Assembly: GCF_000685295.1 (NCBI RefSeq)
Contig: NZ_ARYL01000036.1
Coordinates: 1-35,791, forward strand
Length of the DNA: 35,791 bases
Direction of reading: 5' to 3'
Source of the DNA: Hyphomonas oceanitis SCH89
GTDB taxonomy: Bacteria; Pseudomonadota; Alphaproteobacteria; Caulobacterales; Hyphomonadaceae
In this document: in pieces, positions 8,028-17,176 of the stretch
How positions within the stretch are numbered: the stretch's first letter is position 1
How the letters are laid out: every line of letters starts with the position of its first letter
Translations under genes and position numbers: made by a program
Notes under the pieces: generated by a model
What the model was told of the DNA's origin: nothing
Seen by the model: only the letters and a program-made list of their open reading frames with translations
Database searches by the model: none

Positions 8028-8915
8028 ATGCCCGCTGATGGATTCGCCCCGGTAAGTAAGGTGGGTGTCCTGGACATGTCAGTGCAGCAACGCGACGCGC
8101 GTGTAATTGTCGTCGGTAATGAAAAAGGCGGTGCCGGCAAGTCGACCGTTTCCATGCACCTGTCCGTCGCGCTGATGCGCATGGGCAAGAAGGTGGGCAT
8201 CGTTGACCTCGACGTGCGCCAGCGTACCCTGACCCGCTATCTCGAAAACCGCCTGCGCTGGATGCAGTCCACCGGCGCAAAGCTGCCGATGCCGGAAATC
8301 ATCCGCGTCGATGCCAGCACCGAGCGCGATCTCGACAAGGCGGAAGCGGAAGAAACCGAGCGTTTCCTCTCCAGCCTCGCACGCCTCAAGAAGGCCTGTG
8401 ACTTTGTGCTGGTCGATGCCCCGGGCGGTGACACGTTCCTGTCGCGCCTTGCGCATGTCAGCGCCGATAGCCTGATCACGCCGCTGAATGACAGCTTTGT
8501 TGACTTCGACCTCTTGGGCGATGTGAACCCGCAGACGTTGGAAGTGATCCGGCCGAGCTTCTATTCCGAGATGGTCTGGTCGTGCCGCAAGAAGAAGGCA
8601 CAGGCGAGCCGCCGTCCGATCGACTGGATCGTGATGCGTAACCGCATGTCGCCGCTGGCGGCCAAGAACAAGGAACGCGTCGGCGAAGCGCTTGAGAATC
8701 TCTCCAAGCGCATCGGCTTCCGCCTCGCGCCGGGCCTTTCCGAGCGCGTGATCTACCGGGAGCTCTTCCCGGCAGGCCTCACCCTGCTGGACCTCACCGA
8801 GAAGGGCTCGAATGTGTCCTTCACGATGAGCCACGTGGCCGCGCGCCAGGAAATGCGCGACCTCCTGATCGTTCTGCAATTGCCGGAACTCGTAGGCGCC
8901 GAAATCGAGTTCTAG
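8028..8915 (+). CDS. mipZ: MipZ division-plane positioning ATPase (ParA/MinD family)
   Basis: In Caulobacter MipZ binds ParB at the poles, forms a gradient and blocks FtsZ polymerisation away from mid-cell. This 295-residue protein carries the deviant Walker A VVGNEKGGAGKST (G30 to T40, with signature Lys 33 and catalytic Lys 39), switch I DLDVRQRT, the Walker B region FVLVDAPGGDTFLSRLAH, and the family-specific NDSFVDFDLLG and RVIYRELFPAGLTLLDL. These last two distinguish MipZ from ordinary ParA. The start is taken at ATG 8028 because GGAG at 8015-8018 lies 9 bases upstream. GTG 8013 is in frame, and ATG 8076 would give the shorter N-terminus usual in the family. TTAACCGC at 7997 upstream may be regulatory. 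The stop overlaps the stop of the reverse gene within one CTAG. Confidence 0.93.
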   Translation: MPADGFAPVSKVGVLDMSVQQRDARVIVVGNEKGGAGKSTVSMHLSVALMRMGKKVGIVDLDVRQRTLTRYLENRLRWMQSTGAKLPMPEIIRVDASTERDLDKAEAEETERFLSSLARLKKACDFVLVDAPGGDTFLSRLAHVSADSLITPLNDSFVDFDLLGDVNPQTLEVIRPSFYSEMVWSCRKKKAQASRRPIDWIVMRNRMSPLAAKNKERVGEALENLSKRIGFRLAPGLSERVIYRELFPAGLTLLDLTEKGSNVSFTMSHVAARQEMRDLLIVLQLPELVGAEIEF

Positions 8916-9766
8916 TGACGCGGTGTCCGGTCACGGATCCTGTCAAAGCCTGCTTTGATCGCCGCAAAACGATCATCCACACCTGACTCGAACATGTTGT
9001 CAGTGAAGATGTACGGCCAATCTTCCTCAATGCCTTCTCGCACCAGTTCGCCAACATAGAGCGGATCGATACCCTTGTTGATAAGGTCGGCCGCCATCTG
9101 GGCGAATTCGGATTTGTTCGCTTCGGCCGCTGCAGCTTCCATATCGATCTTGTCATTATACCGGCCGGGCAGGTTGCGGCCTGATTCCATGATTTTCGTG
9201 CGGATGAAGCCGGGGCAAAGCACGGAGACACCGATGCCGCGCAGGGCGAGCTCCGGGCGCAGGCCTTCCGAGAGGGCGACAACGCCATATTTGGTGACAT
9301 TGTAAGCGGGCGCGACAGCGGCCACGAGGCCAGCCATGGAAGCCGTTGAAACAATCTGGCCGCCTTCACCATGCGATTCGATCAGCGGGCCAAAAATCTC
9401 GATACCCCAGACTACGGACATGAGGTTCACGCCAATGGTCCAGTCCCACGCCGCATCGTTCCACTGGCCATAGCCGCCTGCGCCGCCGACACCGGCATTG
9501 TTGACCAGGATATGGACCTTACCGAAGCGCTTGATCGTTTCATCGGCAGCCGCCTGTAACTGATCCTTCAGCGAGACATCGGCGACCACGCCGGCGACAT
9601 CCGCATTGGTCTGTTTCAGGTTACTGATCGCGGTGTCGAGCGGGTCCTTCTCAATATCGCACATCATCACTTTGACGCCCGCCTGAGCGAGCGCTGTGGC
9701 GATGCCGAGCCCAATGCCTGATGCTGCGCCTGTTACGAATGCCGTCTTGCCAGCCAGATCTTTCAT
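8912..9766 (-). CDS. Short-chain dehydrogenase/reductase
   Basis: Classical SDR of 284 residues with a Rossmann fold: TGAASGIG at 12-19, Asp 37 at the end of the second strand (MMCDIE), which favours NAD(H), ADV near 62-64, NNAG at 89-92, and catalytic Ser 143, Tyr 155 and Lys 159 (YNVTK). The PGFIRTKI segment follows the active site. A C-terminal extension after about residue 200 (MEAAAAEANKSEFAQMAADL) is longer than in minimal SDRs and may close over the substrate. An RBS-like GAGGGACGGA precedes the ATG at 9766. The substrate is unknown. It is convergent with mipZ and divergent from tgt. Confidence 0.87.
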   Translation of the reverse strand: MKDLAGKTAFVTGAASGIGLGIATALAQAGVKVMMCDIEKDPLDTAISNLKQTNADVAGVVADVSLKDQLQAAADETIKRFGKVHILVNNAGVGGAGGYGQWNDAAWDWTIGVNLMSVVWGIEIFGPLIESHGEGGQIVSTASMAGLVAAVAPAYNVTKYGVVALSEGLRPELALRGIGVSVLCPGFIRTKIMESGRNLPGRYNDKIDMEAAAAEANKSEFAQMAADLINKGIDPLYVGELVREGIEEDWPYIFTDNMFESGVDDRFAAIKAGFDRIRDRTPRH

Positions 9767-9873
9767 TTCCGTCCCTCGTTTTCTTTAAGCATGCGCCCCG
9801 CATGTCGCGGCGACAAGTCGTGACGCATCGGAACCCTAGGCAGGAATGGCTGCAACCCTTATAGGCCTCGCCC

Positions 9874-11019
9874 ATGGCCACATTTCCCTTCCAGATCAAA
9901 GCCACCGAGGGCGCAGCCCGCACCGGTACACTGACCACGCCGCGCGGCGAAATCCGCACGCCGGCCTTCATGCCCGTGGGCACGGCGGGCACGGTCAAGG
10001 CGCTCTATATGGACCAGGTGAAGTCGGCAGGCGCCGATATCATCCTTGGGAACACCTATCATCTCATGCTGCGTCCCGGCGCCGAACGCGTGAAGCGCCT
10101 TGGCGGCTTGCATGCCTTTTCCGGCTGGAAGGGCCCCATGCTGACCGACAGCGGCGGTTTCCAGGTCTGGAGCCTCGCCCAGCTGCGCAAGATGGACGCC
10201 GATGGCGTGACCTTCCAGAGCCATATTGACGGCTCCACGCACCGCCTGACGCCTGCGCGCAGCATCGAGATACAGGCCGACCTGCTGGGCGCCGACATTT
10301 CCATGCAGCTGGACGAGTGCACCAACTTCCCGTGCACCCATAAGGAAGCCGAGCGCAGCCTGACCCTGTCGCTCGACTGGGGGCAGCGTTCGCTGGATGC
10401 TTTCGGTGACCGCGACAGCCAGACCCTGTTCGGCATCATCCAGGGCTCCAACTTCGCTGACCTGCGTGAGCAGTCCGCCAAGGGCGTCGTGGCGCAGGGC
10501 TTTGGCGGTATCGCGCTGGGCGGCCTCGCTGTGGGCGAAGGCCACGAACAGATGTGCGCGACGATTGACATGACCGTGCCACACCTGCCGGGCCACCTGC
10601 CACGCTATGTGATGGGAGTGGGCAAGCCCATCGACCTCGTTGAGAGTGTGGCGCGAGGCATCGACATGTTCGATTGCGTGCTGCCGACCCGCTCAGGTCG
10701 TCATGGGCAGGCCTGGACATGGGCCGGACCGGTCAACGTCAAGAACGCGCAATTCGCCGAAGACCTGTCACCACTCGACGAGGGCGTCGATTGCCCGGCC
10801 AGTCGCGACTATTCGCGGGCCTATTACCACCACCTATTCAAGGCCGGGGAATATCTCGGGCCCATGCTCCTCAGCTGGCACAATACGGCTTTCTTCCAGT
10901 CCCTGATGGCCGAGATCCGCCTCAGTATTCTGGAGGGACGGTTTGAAGCCCTTCGCTCTGAATTGGCGGTGCGGTGGGCCGGGACAAAGTCGTCTCCGAA
11001 GGCTGAGCCTGAGGCTTAG
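9874..11019 (+). CDS. tgt: tRNA-guanine transglycosylase (Tgt), zinc site altered
   Basis: Replaces guanine 34 with preQ1 in tRNAs with GUN anticodons, on the way to queuosine. The 381-residue length and all catalytic landmarks fit: GNTYHL at 59-64, the active-site base Asp 92 in TDSGGFQ, FGIIQG at 186-191, GGLAVGE at 216-222 and the nucleophile Asp 267 in [11 protein letters not shown]. The zinc loop is odd. Bacterial Tgt normally has CxCxxC here plus a His in a WHN motif; this protein has V305-D-C307-P-A-S310 and His 336, so only one of three cysteines remains. The surrounding family residues (SRAYYHHLF) are intact. No good RBS is visible. The last 98 bases overlap the reverse lipoprotein gene. 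No other queuosine gene is in the window. Confidence 0.92.
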   Translation: MATFPFQIKATEGAARTGTLTTPRGEIRTPAFMPVGTAGTVKALYMDQVKSAGADIILGNTYHLMLRPGAERVKRLGGLHAFSGWKGPMLTDSGGFQVWSLAQLRKMDADGVTFQSHIDGSTHRLTPARSIEIQADLLGADISMQLDECTNFPCTHKEAERSLTLSLDWGQRSLDAFGDRDSQTLFGIIQGSNFADLREQSAKGVVAQGFGGIALGGLAVGEGHEQMCATIDMTVPHLPGHLPRYVMGVGKPIDLVESVARGIDMFDCVLPTRSGRHGQAWTWAGPVNVKNAQFAEDLSPLDEGVDCPASRDYSRAYYHHLFKAGEYLGPMLLSWHNTAFFQSLMAEIRLSILEGRFEALRSELAVRWAGTKSSPKAEPEA

Positions 11020-11671
11020 GCGCGGGCAGGGGCTGCAGCTGCGGTGTATCGCCCCGGAACTGTATGCTGTTGTCCGGCACCGCCTGAACCATGAAGTCCG
11101 GCCGGGCAGGGGGCGGGCAGCCCTTCGCGAGCCCATATCCCTTCAGGTACGCCCGCTGCTGAGCGCCGATCTTGAAGGCACGGTTATACTTCTTCTCGTG
11201 GCTTTCGGCGCCGGTTGCCTTGCGGATAAGGCCGCGAAACGGGATGAACCCGCGCGCTTCGGACGCTAACGCATTGAGCGTCGCCTCGGCCGCCGAATCA
11301 GCCAGGATTTCTGTTTTCAGCCGGTCGTCGGGGCTGGGCGTGTCCCAGTCGGGCCCCAAAACCCTGTCGAGCTTGGCGAGGCGGGCCTCGACATCCTCGC
11401 ATGTCATGGTCGGCGACAGCTGGTATGGGCTCTCAACGCCATCCAGAACCTGTGGAATCTCTTCCCGGCGCAGGTTCAGGTCTTCGAGCGGCGACAGGGC
11501 GGCGTCCGGCAAGCCTTTGCGGGTCTGCGTGATGGCGCTGTTGGCAGCGGTGCTGACATCTGCACGCAGGGAAGGGTTGGCGGCATTCTCCACCGGTTGG
11601 CTGGATTGCGGATTACTCGCGCAGGCGGCGAGGCCCAATGATAGGGCCAGATAGGCGATTTTAGTGCTCAT
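10922..11671 (-). CDS. Uncharacterised lipoprotein
   Basis: Predicted lipoprotein of 249 residues that I do not recognise beyond its sorting signal. [17 protein letters not shown] gives a textbook type II signal with lipobox LAAC and acylated Cys 17. The mature part has helical charged regions ([20 protein letters not shown] and [19 protein letters not shown]), a basic stretch ([20 protein letters not shown]), two isolated Cys, and a Pro/Gln-rich tail. The ATG at 11671 was chosen because it yields the compact signal peptide. ATG 11704 has a better upstream purine run (AGGATGG) and would add MSPYFSLHPRL in front. The 3' end runs 98 bases into tgt on the opposite strand, which is unusually long for this gene-dense window. 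Confidence 0.72.
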   Translation of the reverse strand: MSTKIAYLALSLGLAACASNPQSSQPVENAANPSLRADVSTAANSAITQTRKGLPDAALSPLEDLNLRREEIPQVLDGVESPYQLSPTMTCEDVEARLAKLDRVLGPDWDTPSPDDRLKTEILADSAAEATLNALASEARGFIPFRGLIRKATGAESHEKKYNRAFKIGAQQRAYLKGYGLAKGCPPPARPDFMVQAVPDNSIQFRGDTPQLQPLPAPKPQAQPSETTLSRPTAPPIQSEGLQTVPPEY

Positions 11672-11728
11672 GAGGCGAGGGTGAAGTGAAAAATATGGCG
11701 ACATCAAGCCATCCTGTGCAGGTAGCGG

Positions 11729-11757
11729 TTGACCCGGAAGGCGCCGTTGCCTAAATG
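11729..11757 (+). promoter_or_regulatory. Probable sigma-70 promoter of tRNA-Lys
   Basis: TTGACC at 11729-11734 is a near-consensus -35 box. After a 17-base spacer, TAAATG at 11752-11757 is a weak -10 box. Predicted transcription would start about 5 bases before the mature tRNA at 11769. The -35 match is good and the -10 match is poor, so confidence is moderate. Confidence 0.45.
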
Positions 11758-11765
11758 GCGCCTTC
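11737..11765. repeat. Perfect 9-bp inverted repeat over the tRNA-Lys promoter
   Basis: GAAGGCGCC (11737-11745) and GGCGCCTTC (11757-11765) are perfect reverse complements separated by 11 bases. The repeat lies between the putative -35 box and the start of the tRNA and spans the -10 region, so it would act on DNA rather than in the transcript, as an operator would. On the other strand it lies upstream of the lipoprotein gene. No T tract follows on either strand, arguing against a simple terminator. Confidence 0.6.
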
Positions 11766-11768
11766 GGC

Positions 11769-11844
11769 GTGCCCATAGCTCAGCTGGTAGAGCAACTGAC
11801 TTTTAATCAGTAGGTCGCAGGTTCGAACCCTGCTGGGCACACCA
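11769..11844 (+). tRNA. tRNA-Lys (anticodon UUU), CCA encoded
   Basis: The 76-base sequence folds as a complete cloverleaf. The acceptor GTGCCCA (11769-11775) pairs with TGGGCAC, the D arm is GCTC/GAGC, the anticodon stem is ACTGA/TCAGT with loop CTTTTAA (anticodon TTT at 11802-11804), the T arm is GCAGG/CCTGC with the TTCGAAC loop, and the 3' ACCA is encoded. The anticodon reads lysine AAA and AAG codons. No duplicated 3' end of this tRNA is seen nearby, so there is no sign of an integrated element at this common attachment site. Confidence 0.97.
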
Positions 11845-11975
11845 TCCCCCCTCTTTCAAACAGAATACGCCGATGAAAGAGCGGGACGCGGCGTCGGAAA
11901 ACGCCGCCGATTTGCGCCAAAAATTCCCACATCAGACTCCGCCGGATACTTGGTTTGAAGCCATGTATCGCCTCA

Positions 11976-12013
11976 CATCCCTTACGGGATGGGCGGGTAT
12001 GCCGCTTAAGCGG
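11976..12013. other. Two tandem hairpins between tRNA-Lys and the next gene
   Basis: CATCCC-TTAC-GGGATG (11976-11991) is a 6-bp stem with a 4-base loop. The perfect palindrome CCGCTTAAGCGG (12002-12013) follows 10 bases later. They lie 50-90 bases upstream of the start at 12064. They could form a terminator for the tRNA transcript, a leader structure or a binding site; nothing decides. The rest of 11845-12050 holds no credible gene. Confidence 0.4.
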
Positions 12014-12063
12014 AACGTGCGCTGGTCTCAGCCATTGGTTCTTCAGACATGAAGGAGACCCAT

Positions 12064-12450
12064 ATGACCCAGGAAACAGCCGACAAAGACCCGCAGCGCG
12101 AACAGGACCTGAGCGAGCAGCGTGGCTATGGCGAAACGCCCGGCCGCAAGGACGAGACCGCCGAATCAGGCTTTCGTCGCGGCGAGGCCACAGATCTCGG
12201 CGGCGACCATGGCGTGCTTCGTGACGACGGCCAGCCTCGTCCCGAAGGTGATGACAGCCAGCATATAGATGCCCAGCGAAGCGACGTGTTGAGCCCAAGA
12301 GACGATCGCATGCCGAACACGCCTAAGACCCTCAACGCCGACAAGGGCAGCCGCAACGCCACGCCTGGCGCTTTGAAGCCTGCTCCGGATGGTGAACTGC
12401 TGGAGGATGCTTATTCGCAGAACGATCCCGGCGTTGAAACCAAGCAATAG
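12064..12450 (+). CDS. Small, highly hydrophilic, probably disordered protein
   Basis: Protein of 128 residues, almost free of hydrophobic and aromatic residues and dominated by Asp, Glu, Gly, Arg, Pro, Gln, Asn and Thr. No cysteine, tryptophan or membrane segment is seen. Short related blocks recur (REQDLSEQRGYGETPGRKDE, LRDDGQPRPEGDDS, PRDDRMPNTPKT). The composition resembles hydrophilins and other stress-associated disordered proteins, but the family is not recognised. A strong RBS, GAAGGAG at 12051-12057, places the start at ATG 12064; ATG 12049 overlaps that RBS and is unlikely. The two hairpins at 11976-12013 are in its leader region. It lies 64 bases before folP and may be separate from that operon. 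Confidence 0.72.
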   Translation: MTQETADKDPQREQDLSEQRGYGETPGRKDETAESGFRRGEATDLGGDHGVLRDDGQPRPEGDDSQHIDAQRSDVLSPRDDRMPNTPKTLNADKGSRNATPGALKPAPDGELLEDAYSQNDPGVETKQ

Positions 12451-12514
12451 GGCCGTTTGCTCGCGTGACCTGTAAGGCTATATGCACCTGCAGGAGTCGC
12501 GGGAGATAAAGCCT

Positions 12515-13354
12515 ATGAACGGAAACCTGACGAGGCGGGCCCGCTTGCGAGACGATGTTCTAGCGCGCGCCAAAGATCAGGTGCTGCTAATGGGCATTCT
12601 GAACGTCACGCCTGATTCCTTTTCGGATGGCGGCCAGTTCCTGAATCCCCGTGCAGCCATGGCGCAAGTCGAGGCGCTGGATGCTGATGGCGCTGACATC
12701 ATTGATGTTGGGGGCGAGTCCACCCGTCCCGGCGCCGCCGAGGTGAGTGCTGAAGACGAGATTGAACGGGTTCTCTCGGTCATTCCCGGCTTGTGCGCCA
12801 GTTCATCCCGGATTGTCTCCATCGACACCTCCAAGGCCGAGGTTGCCCGCGCAGCGGCTGCCGCTGGCGCTGTTATCATCAATGATGTCTGGGGCATGAC
12901 GCGGGATGCGGGCATGGCGCAGGCCGTGGCCGAAACCGAAAGCGCTGTGGTGGTTACCTACAATCGCGGCGACATACAGCCCGACATCAACATTGCCGAC
13001 GACATGCGCGATTTCTTCGCGAATGCCTTTGCCATGGTGGCAGCGGCGGGCATTCCGCGTGAGCATGTGATTCTCGATCCGGGCGTCGGCTTCGGTAAGA
13101 CGTGGCAGCAGAACTTTGACGTGTTGGCGCGTCTCGACGTGCTGATGGATTTCGGCGTGCCGGTTCTGGTGGGCGTATCGCGCAAGTCTTTCATTGGCCG
13201 CCTTCTGGATCGCGAGGTGCAGGACCGGCTGATCGGCACGCTTGCCGCTGGGCTCGCCAGCGTCCAGAGAGGCGCCACGATCCTGCGGGTACACGATGTA
13301 CGTGAACACGCGGACGCCCTGAAGATGCTGAAGGCGATAGACGAGGCAGGATGA
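12515..13354 (+). CDS. folP: Dihydropteroate synthase
   Basis: Condenses p-aminobenzoate with dihydropterin pyrophosphate to dihydropteroate, the step blocked by sulfonamides. The 279-residue TIM barrel carries ILNVTPDSFSDGG (28-40), DVGGESTRPGA (64-74), SIDTSK (103-108), INDVWG (122-127), ILDPGVGFGKT (186-196), SRKSFIG with Lys 224 and RVHDV (258-262). All expected pterin, phosphate and pABA-binding elements are therefore present. The ATG at 12515 was chosen because GGGAG at 12501-12505 lies 9 bases upstream. ATG 12482 is in frame with a weaker AAGG and would add 11 residues not typical of the family. The stop overlaps the start of folB by 4 bases (ATGA), giving translational coupling in a folP-folB-folK operon. 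Confidence 0.94.
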   Translation: MNGNLTRRARLRDDVLARAKDQVLLMGILNVTPDSFSDGGQFLNPRAAMAQVEALDADGADIIDVGGESTRPGAAEVSAEDEIERVLSVIPGLCASSSRIVSIDTSKAEVARAAAAAGAVIINDVWGMTRDAGMAQAVAETESAVVVTYNRGDIQPDINIADDMRDFFANAFAMVAAAGIPREHVILDPGVGFGKTWQQNFDVLARLDVLMDFGVPVLVGVSRKSFIGRLLDREVQDRLIGTLAAGLASVQRGATILRVHDVREHADALKMLKAIDEAG

Positions 13355-13716
13355 CAGACCGGATTTTCGTTTCGAACCTCCATATCCATGGCCACCATGG
13401 CGTAATGGCGGCGGAAAAGTCGCTCGGACAGCGCTTTATGGTCGATATTGACTGCGCTGTGGCGCGGCCGGCTGATGCGGCGGACCAGATGAGCGATACG
13501 GTTCACTATGGTGAGCTGTGTGACCTGGCGACTGAGGTGTCGGCGGCGACGGTGTTTAACCTGATTGAGACATTGGCGCACAAGCTGGCTGAGGCCATTC
13601 TGCAAAAATTCGAGCTTGTTCAGACGGTTACGATCACGGTGCGTAAGCCGTCGGCGCCGATCAAGTATGCTGTCGACCATGTCGGTGTGTCCGTGACGCG
13701 CAGCCGCGATGGCTGA
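13351..13716 (+). CDS. folB: Dihydroneopterin aldolase
   Basis: Cleaves 7,8-dihydroneopterin to 6-hydroxymethyl-dihydropterin and glycolaldehyde, supplying FolK. The 121-residue protein has the T-fold pattern: LHIHGHHGVMAAEKSLGQRF near the N-terminus, Glu 73 in LIETLAHKLA, which anchors the pterin, and Lys 99 in VRKPSAPI, the catalytic lysine. The usual Tyr/His of the active-site loop is a His here (HGHHG), common in alphaproteobacterial members. The start overlaps the folP stop by 4 bases and the stop overlaps the folK start by 8. The gene order matches the pathway, with this product feeding FolK and FolP. Confidence 0.92.
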   Translation: MTDRIFVSNLHIHGHHGVMAAEKSLGQRFMVDIDCAVARPADAADQMSDTVHYGELCDLATEVSAATVFNLIETLAHKLAEAILQKFELVQTVTITVRKPSAPIKYAVDHVGVSVTRSRDG

Positions 13717-14229
13717 GGTTGCGCTGGGACTTGGGTCCAACATGGGTGACCGTGTGGACCATCTTGTGACCGCTTTGAGGGCTATTGAGTCCATTCCCGG
13801 GTGCTTCGGAGTCCATTCCTCGTCCGTTTACCGGACAAAGCCCTGGGGCAAGGTCGACCAGGGCGGCTTCCTGAACCTCTGCGTCTTGATCGAGACCGAT
13901 CTGGCCCCCCTCGACCTGCTGGCGGCGGTGAAGGGCATTGAACGTGATCTCGGACGTGTGGAGCGTGAGCGCTGGGGGCCGCGCGAGATTGATATCGACA
14001 TTCTGACCATGGACGGTGTGACGCTCGAGAGCGACGTGCTGACCCTGCCGCATGCGCGCATCAATGAACGCCTGTTCGTGCTGATGCCTCTGGCGGAGAT
14101 TGCGCCGGGCCTGGTGGTGAACGGGGCACCCGTAAAGGAAACGGCCCGCGCGCTTGAAGCGGCGGGCCGTCCGGATGATTGCGTGCTGGATACGGACGCG
14201 ACTGAGGCGCTCCGGGCCGCTCTTGGCGC

Positions 14230-14233
<4 letters not shown>
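13709..14233 (+). CDS. folK: HPPK, 6-hydroxymethyl-dihydropterin pyrophosphokinase
   Basis: Transfers pyrophosphate from ATP to 6-hydroxymethyl-dihydropterin, making the FolP substrate. The 174 residues include GLGSNMGD (7-14), the ATP/magnesium segment RWGPREIDIDIL (88-99, with Asp 95 and Asp 97) and LPHARINERLFVL (113-125), all diagnostic. A C-terminal tail of about 30 residues beyond the core (VLDTDATEALRAAL) is unremarkable. The start lies within the end of folB (8-base overlap). Its TAG stop shares a CTAG with the stop of the convergent pntB. GAGTCCATTCC occurs twice in tandem inside this gene at 13787 and 13809 (see findings). Confidence 0.93.
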
Positions 14234-15648
<1,415 letters not shown>

Positions 15649-15652
15649 CAGA

Positions 15653-16021
15653 TTACTCCCCCTTCTTTTTATACATGGCGAGCATGCGTTGGGTGACGAG
15701 GAAGCCGCCGAAGATGTTGACGCTGGCGAGCATCACGGCGACGCCGCCGAGGATCTTGGCGATCCAGTTGTCGGCGGTGAGGCCGGCAGCGGCAGCGGCG
15801 ACAAGCGCGCCGACGATGATCACGGACGAGATGGCATTGGTCACGGCCATCAGCGGCGTGTGCAGGGCTGGCGTAACGCTCCACACGACATAATAGCCGA
15901 TGAAGCAGGCCAGCACGAAAATGGCGGCGAGGAAGATGGTTGGGTTTACGCCGCCGGCGTCTGCAAAGGCAGGCGCAGCGAGGAGGAACGCCGAGGCGGC
16001 GAGGCTGCTGAGGCGTTTCAT
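15653..16021 (-). CDS. pntA2: NAD(P) transhydrogenase subunit alpha 2 (membrane part), with signal-peptide-like N-terminus
   Basis: Carries the membrane helices that in E. coli are fused to PntA. A separate subunit is normal in alphaproteobacteria such as Rhodospirillum. The core is clear: [34 protein letters not shown] and [18 protein letters not shown]. It is 122 residues long. Family members usually start just before the first helix of the core; this one instead starts with [20 protein letters not shown] followed by DAGG, which looks like a cleavable signal peptide (cleavage after AFA). The start overlaps the pntA1 stop by 4 bases, so the start position is well supported. The encoded order alpha1-alpha2-beta is preserved. 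Confidence 0.93.
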   Translation of the reverse strand: MKRLSSLAASAFLLAAPAFADAGGVNPTIFLAAIFVLACFIGYYVVWSVTPALHTPLMAVTNAISSVIIVGALVAAAAAGLTADNWIAKILGGVAVMLASVNIFGGFLVTQRMLAMYKKKGE

Positions 16022-17148
16022 GATTTCACCCTGTCATTCACGGTTTCGCCATTGCGCGTAAGCAGCATGGCGGTGACGATTTCGTCATCGGTATCGAGGT
16101 TGAGCGCGCCGGTTTCGGCTGTCACGAGTGGCAGGAAGGCCAGCAGGTTCTTGGCGAAGAGCGAACTCGCATCGGCGGGCAGGCGGGCAGGGAGGTTTGA
16201 GAAGCCGGCGAGCTTCACGCCGCCGACATCGACGATCTCGTCGGATTTCGACAGCGGGCAGTTGCCGCCCTGGGACACGGCCATATCGACGATCACCGAG
16301 CCGGGCTTCATTGTCTTCACCATGGCCTCGGTGACGAGGACAGGCGCTGCGCGGCCGGGAATCAGGGCCGTCGTGATGACGATATCCTGCTTGGTGATGT
16401 GGCTGGCGGTGAGTTCGGCCTGCTTGGCCTGGTATTCCGGCGACATCTGCTTGGCGTAACCGCCAGCGGTTTCGGCGGCCTTGAACTCTTCATCCTCGAC
16501 CGCGATGAACTTGGCGCCGAGCGAGGCGACCTGTTCCTTGGCGGCGGGGCGAACGTCCGTTGCCGTAACGACCGCCCCCAGACGACGGGCCGTTGCGATA
16601 GCCTGAAGGCCGGCAACGCCGACGCCCATGATGAAGACCTTGGCCGGCGCAATCGTGCCAGCGGCGGTCATCATCATTGGCATGGCGCGGCCATAGATTT
16701 GCGCGCCTTCGATGACGGCGCGGTAGCCTGCGAGGTTGGATTGAGAAGAGAGGGCGTCCATGGACTGCGCGCGGGATATGCGCGGGGTGAATTCCATCGA
16801 CAGGGCTGCGATTTTTTTGGCGTTGAGCGCGTCCAGCAGGCCGGGCTCAATGGCGAACGGGTCCATGAGTGTGATCAGGGCAACGCCGTCCGGAAGGGCT
16901 GCCACTTCGGCAACTTCCGGCACACGTACCTTGAACACCACATCGGCACCCTTGGCGGTTTCAGCGGCATCACTGCCGATCCGCGCACCTTCGGCCTTGT
17001 AGGCATCATCCATAAAGCCCGCGACCGTTCCCGCACCCGACTCAACGGTTACGGAATGTCCCAGACCAACCAACTTCTTGACGGTCTCCGGTGTTGCGGC
17101 CACACGGGTCTCACCGGAGCGTCGCTCCCTCAGCACTGATATTTTCAT
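16018..17148 (-). CDS. pntA1: NAD(P) transhydrogenase subunit alpha 1 (NAD-binding part)
   Basis: Soluble NAD(H)-binding subunit, 376 residues. It starts [23 protein letters not shown], the standard opening of the alanine dehydrogenase/PntA family, so ATG 17148 is preferred to the in-frame GTG at 17190. The flexible loop [20 protein letters not shown] (123-142) and the nucleotide site [18 protein letters not shown] (from 175) with Asp 198 (TDVRP) are present. The C-terminal part ([17 protein letters not shown] and [16 protein letters not shown]) is typical. No Shine-Dalgarno precedes the ATG, suggesting a leaderless or unusual initiation. It is the first gene of the reverse pnt operon, divergent from the SDR at 17208, with a palindrome at 17163-17176 in between. 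Confidence 0.94.
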   Translation of the reverse strand: MKISVLRERRSGETRVAATPETVKKLVGLGHSVTVESGAGTVAGFMDDAYKAEGARIGSDAAETAKGADVVFKVRVPEVAEVAALPDGVALITLMDPFAIEPGLLDALNAKKIAALSMEFTPRISRAQSMDALSSQSNLAGYRAVIEGAQIYGRAMPMMMTAAGTIAPAKVFIMGVGVAGLQAIATARRLGAVVTATDVRPAAKEQVASLGAKFIAVEDEEFKAAETAGGYAKQMSPEYQAKQAELTASHITKQDIVITTALIPGRAAPVLVTEAMVKTMKPGSVIVDMAVSQGGNCPLSKSDEIVDVGGVKLAGFSNLPARLPADASSLFAKNLLAFLPLVTAETGALNLDTDDEIVTAMLLTRNGETVNDRVKS

Positions 17149-17162
17149 GTGAGGGAGATAGG

Positions 17163-17176
17163 GGCAATTTATTGCC
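17163..17176. promoter_or_regulatory. 14-bp perfect palindrome in the divergent pntA1/SDR intergenic region
   Basis: GGCAAT-TT-ATTGCC is a palindrome with 6-bp arms around a central TT. It lies 15 bases from the pntA1 ATG and 32 bases from the SDR start, so a dimeric regulator bound there could affect both genes. There is no sign of a regulator gene next to it. A function as operator is inference. Confidence 0.45.

Noticed and set aside
11769..11844. tRNA-Lys as attachment site of an integrated element
   Set aside because: No integrase, no duplicated 3' tRNA end, and flanking genes are core functions with normal composition.
12012..12040. GGAAC...GGTT as an EcfG (general stress sigma factor) promoter before the hydrophilic protein
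   Set aside because: The spacer is 20 bases rather than 16-17, and the -10 is GGTT rather than CGTT, so it fails the consensus.
11807..12298. Reverse-strand ORF of 163 residues covering the end of tRNA-Lys
   Set aside because: Its C-terminus reads CPAGFEPAT, the well-known false translation of the reverse strand of a tRNA T arm, and the rest opposes the gene at 12064. It is a shadow, not a gene.
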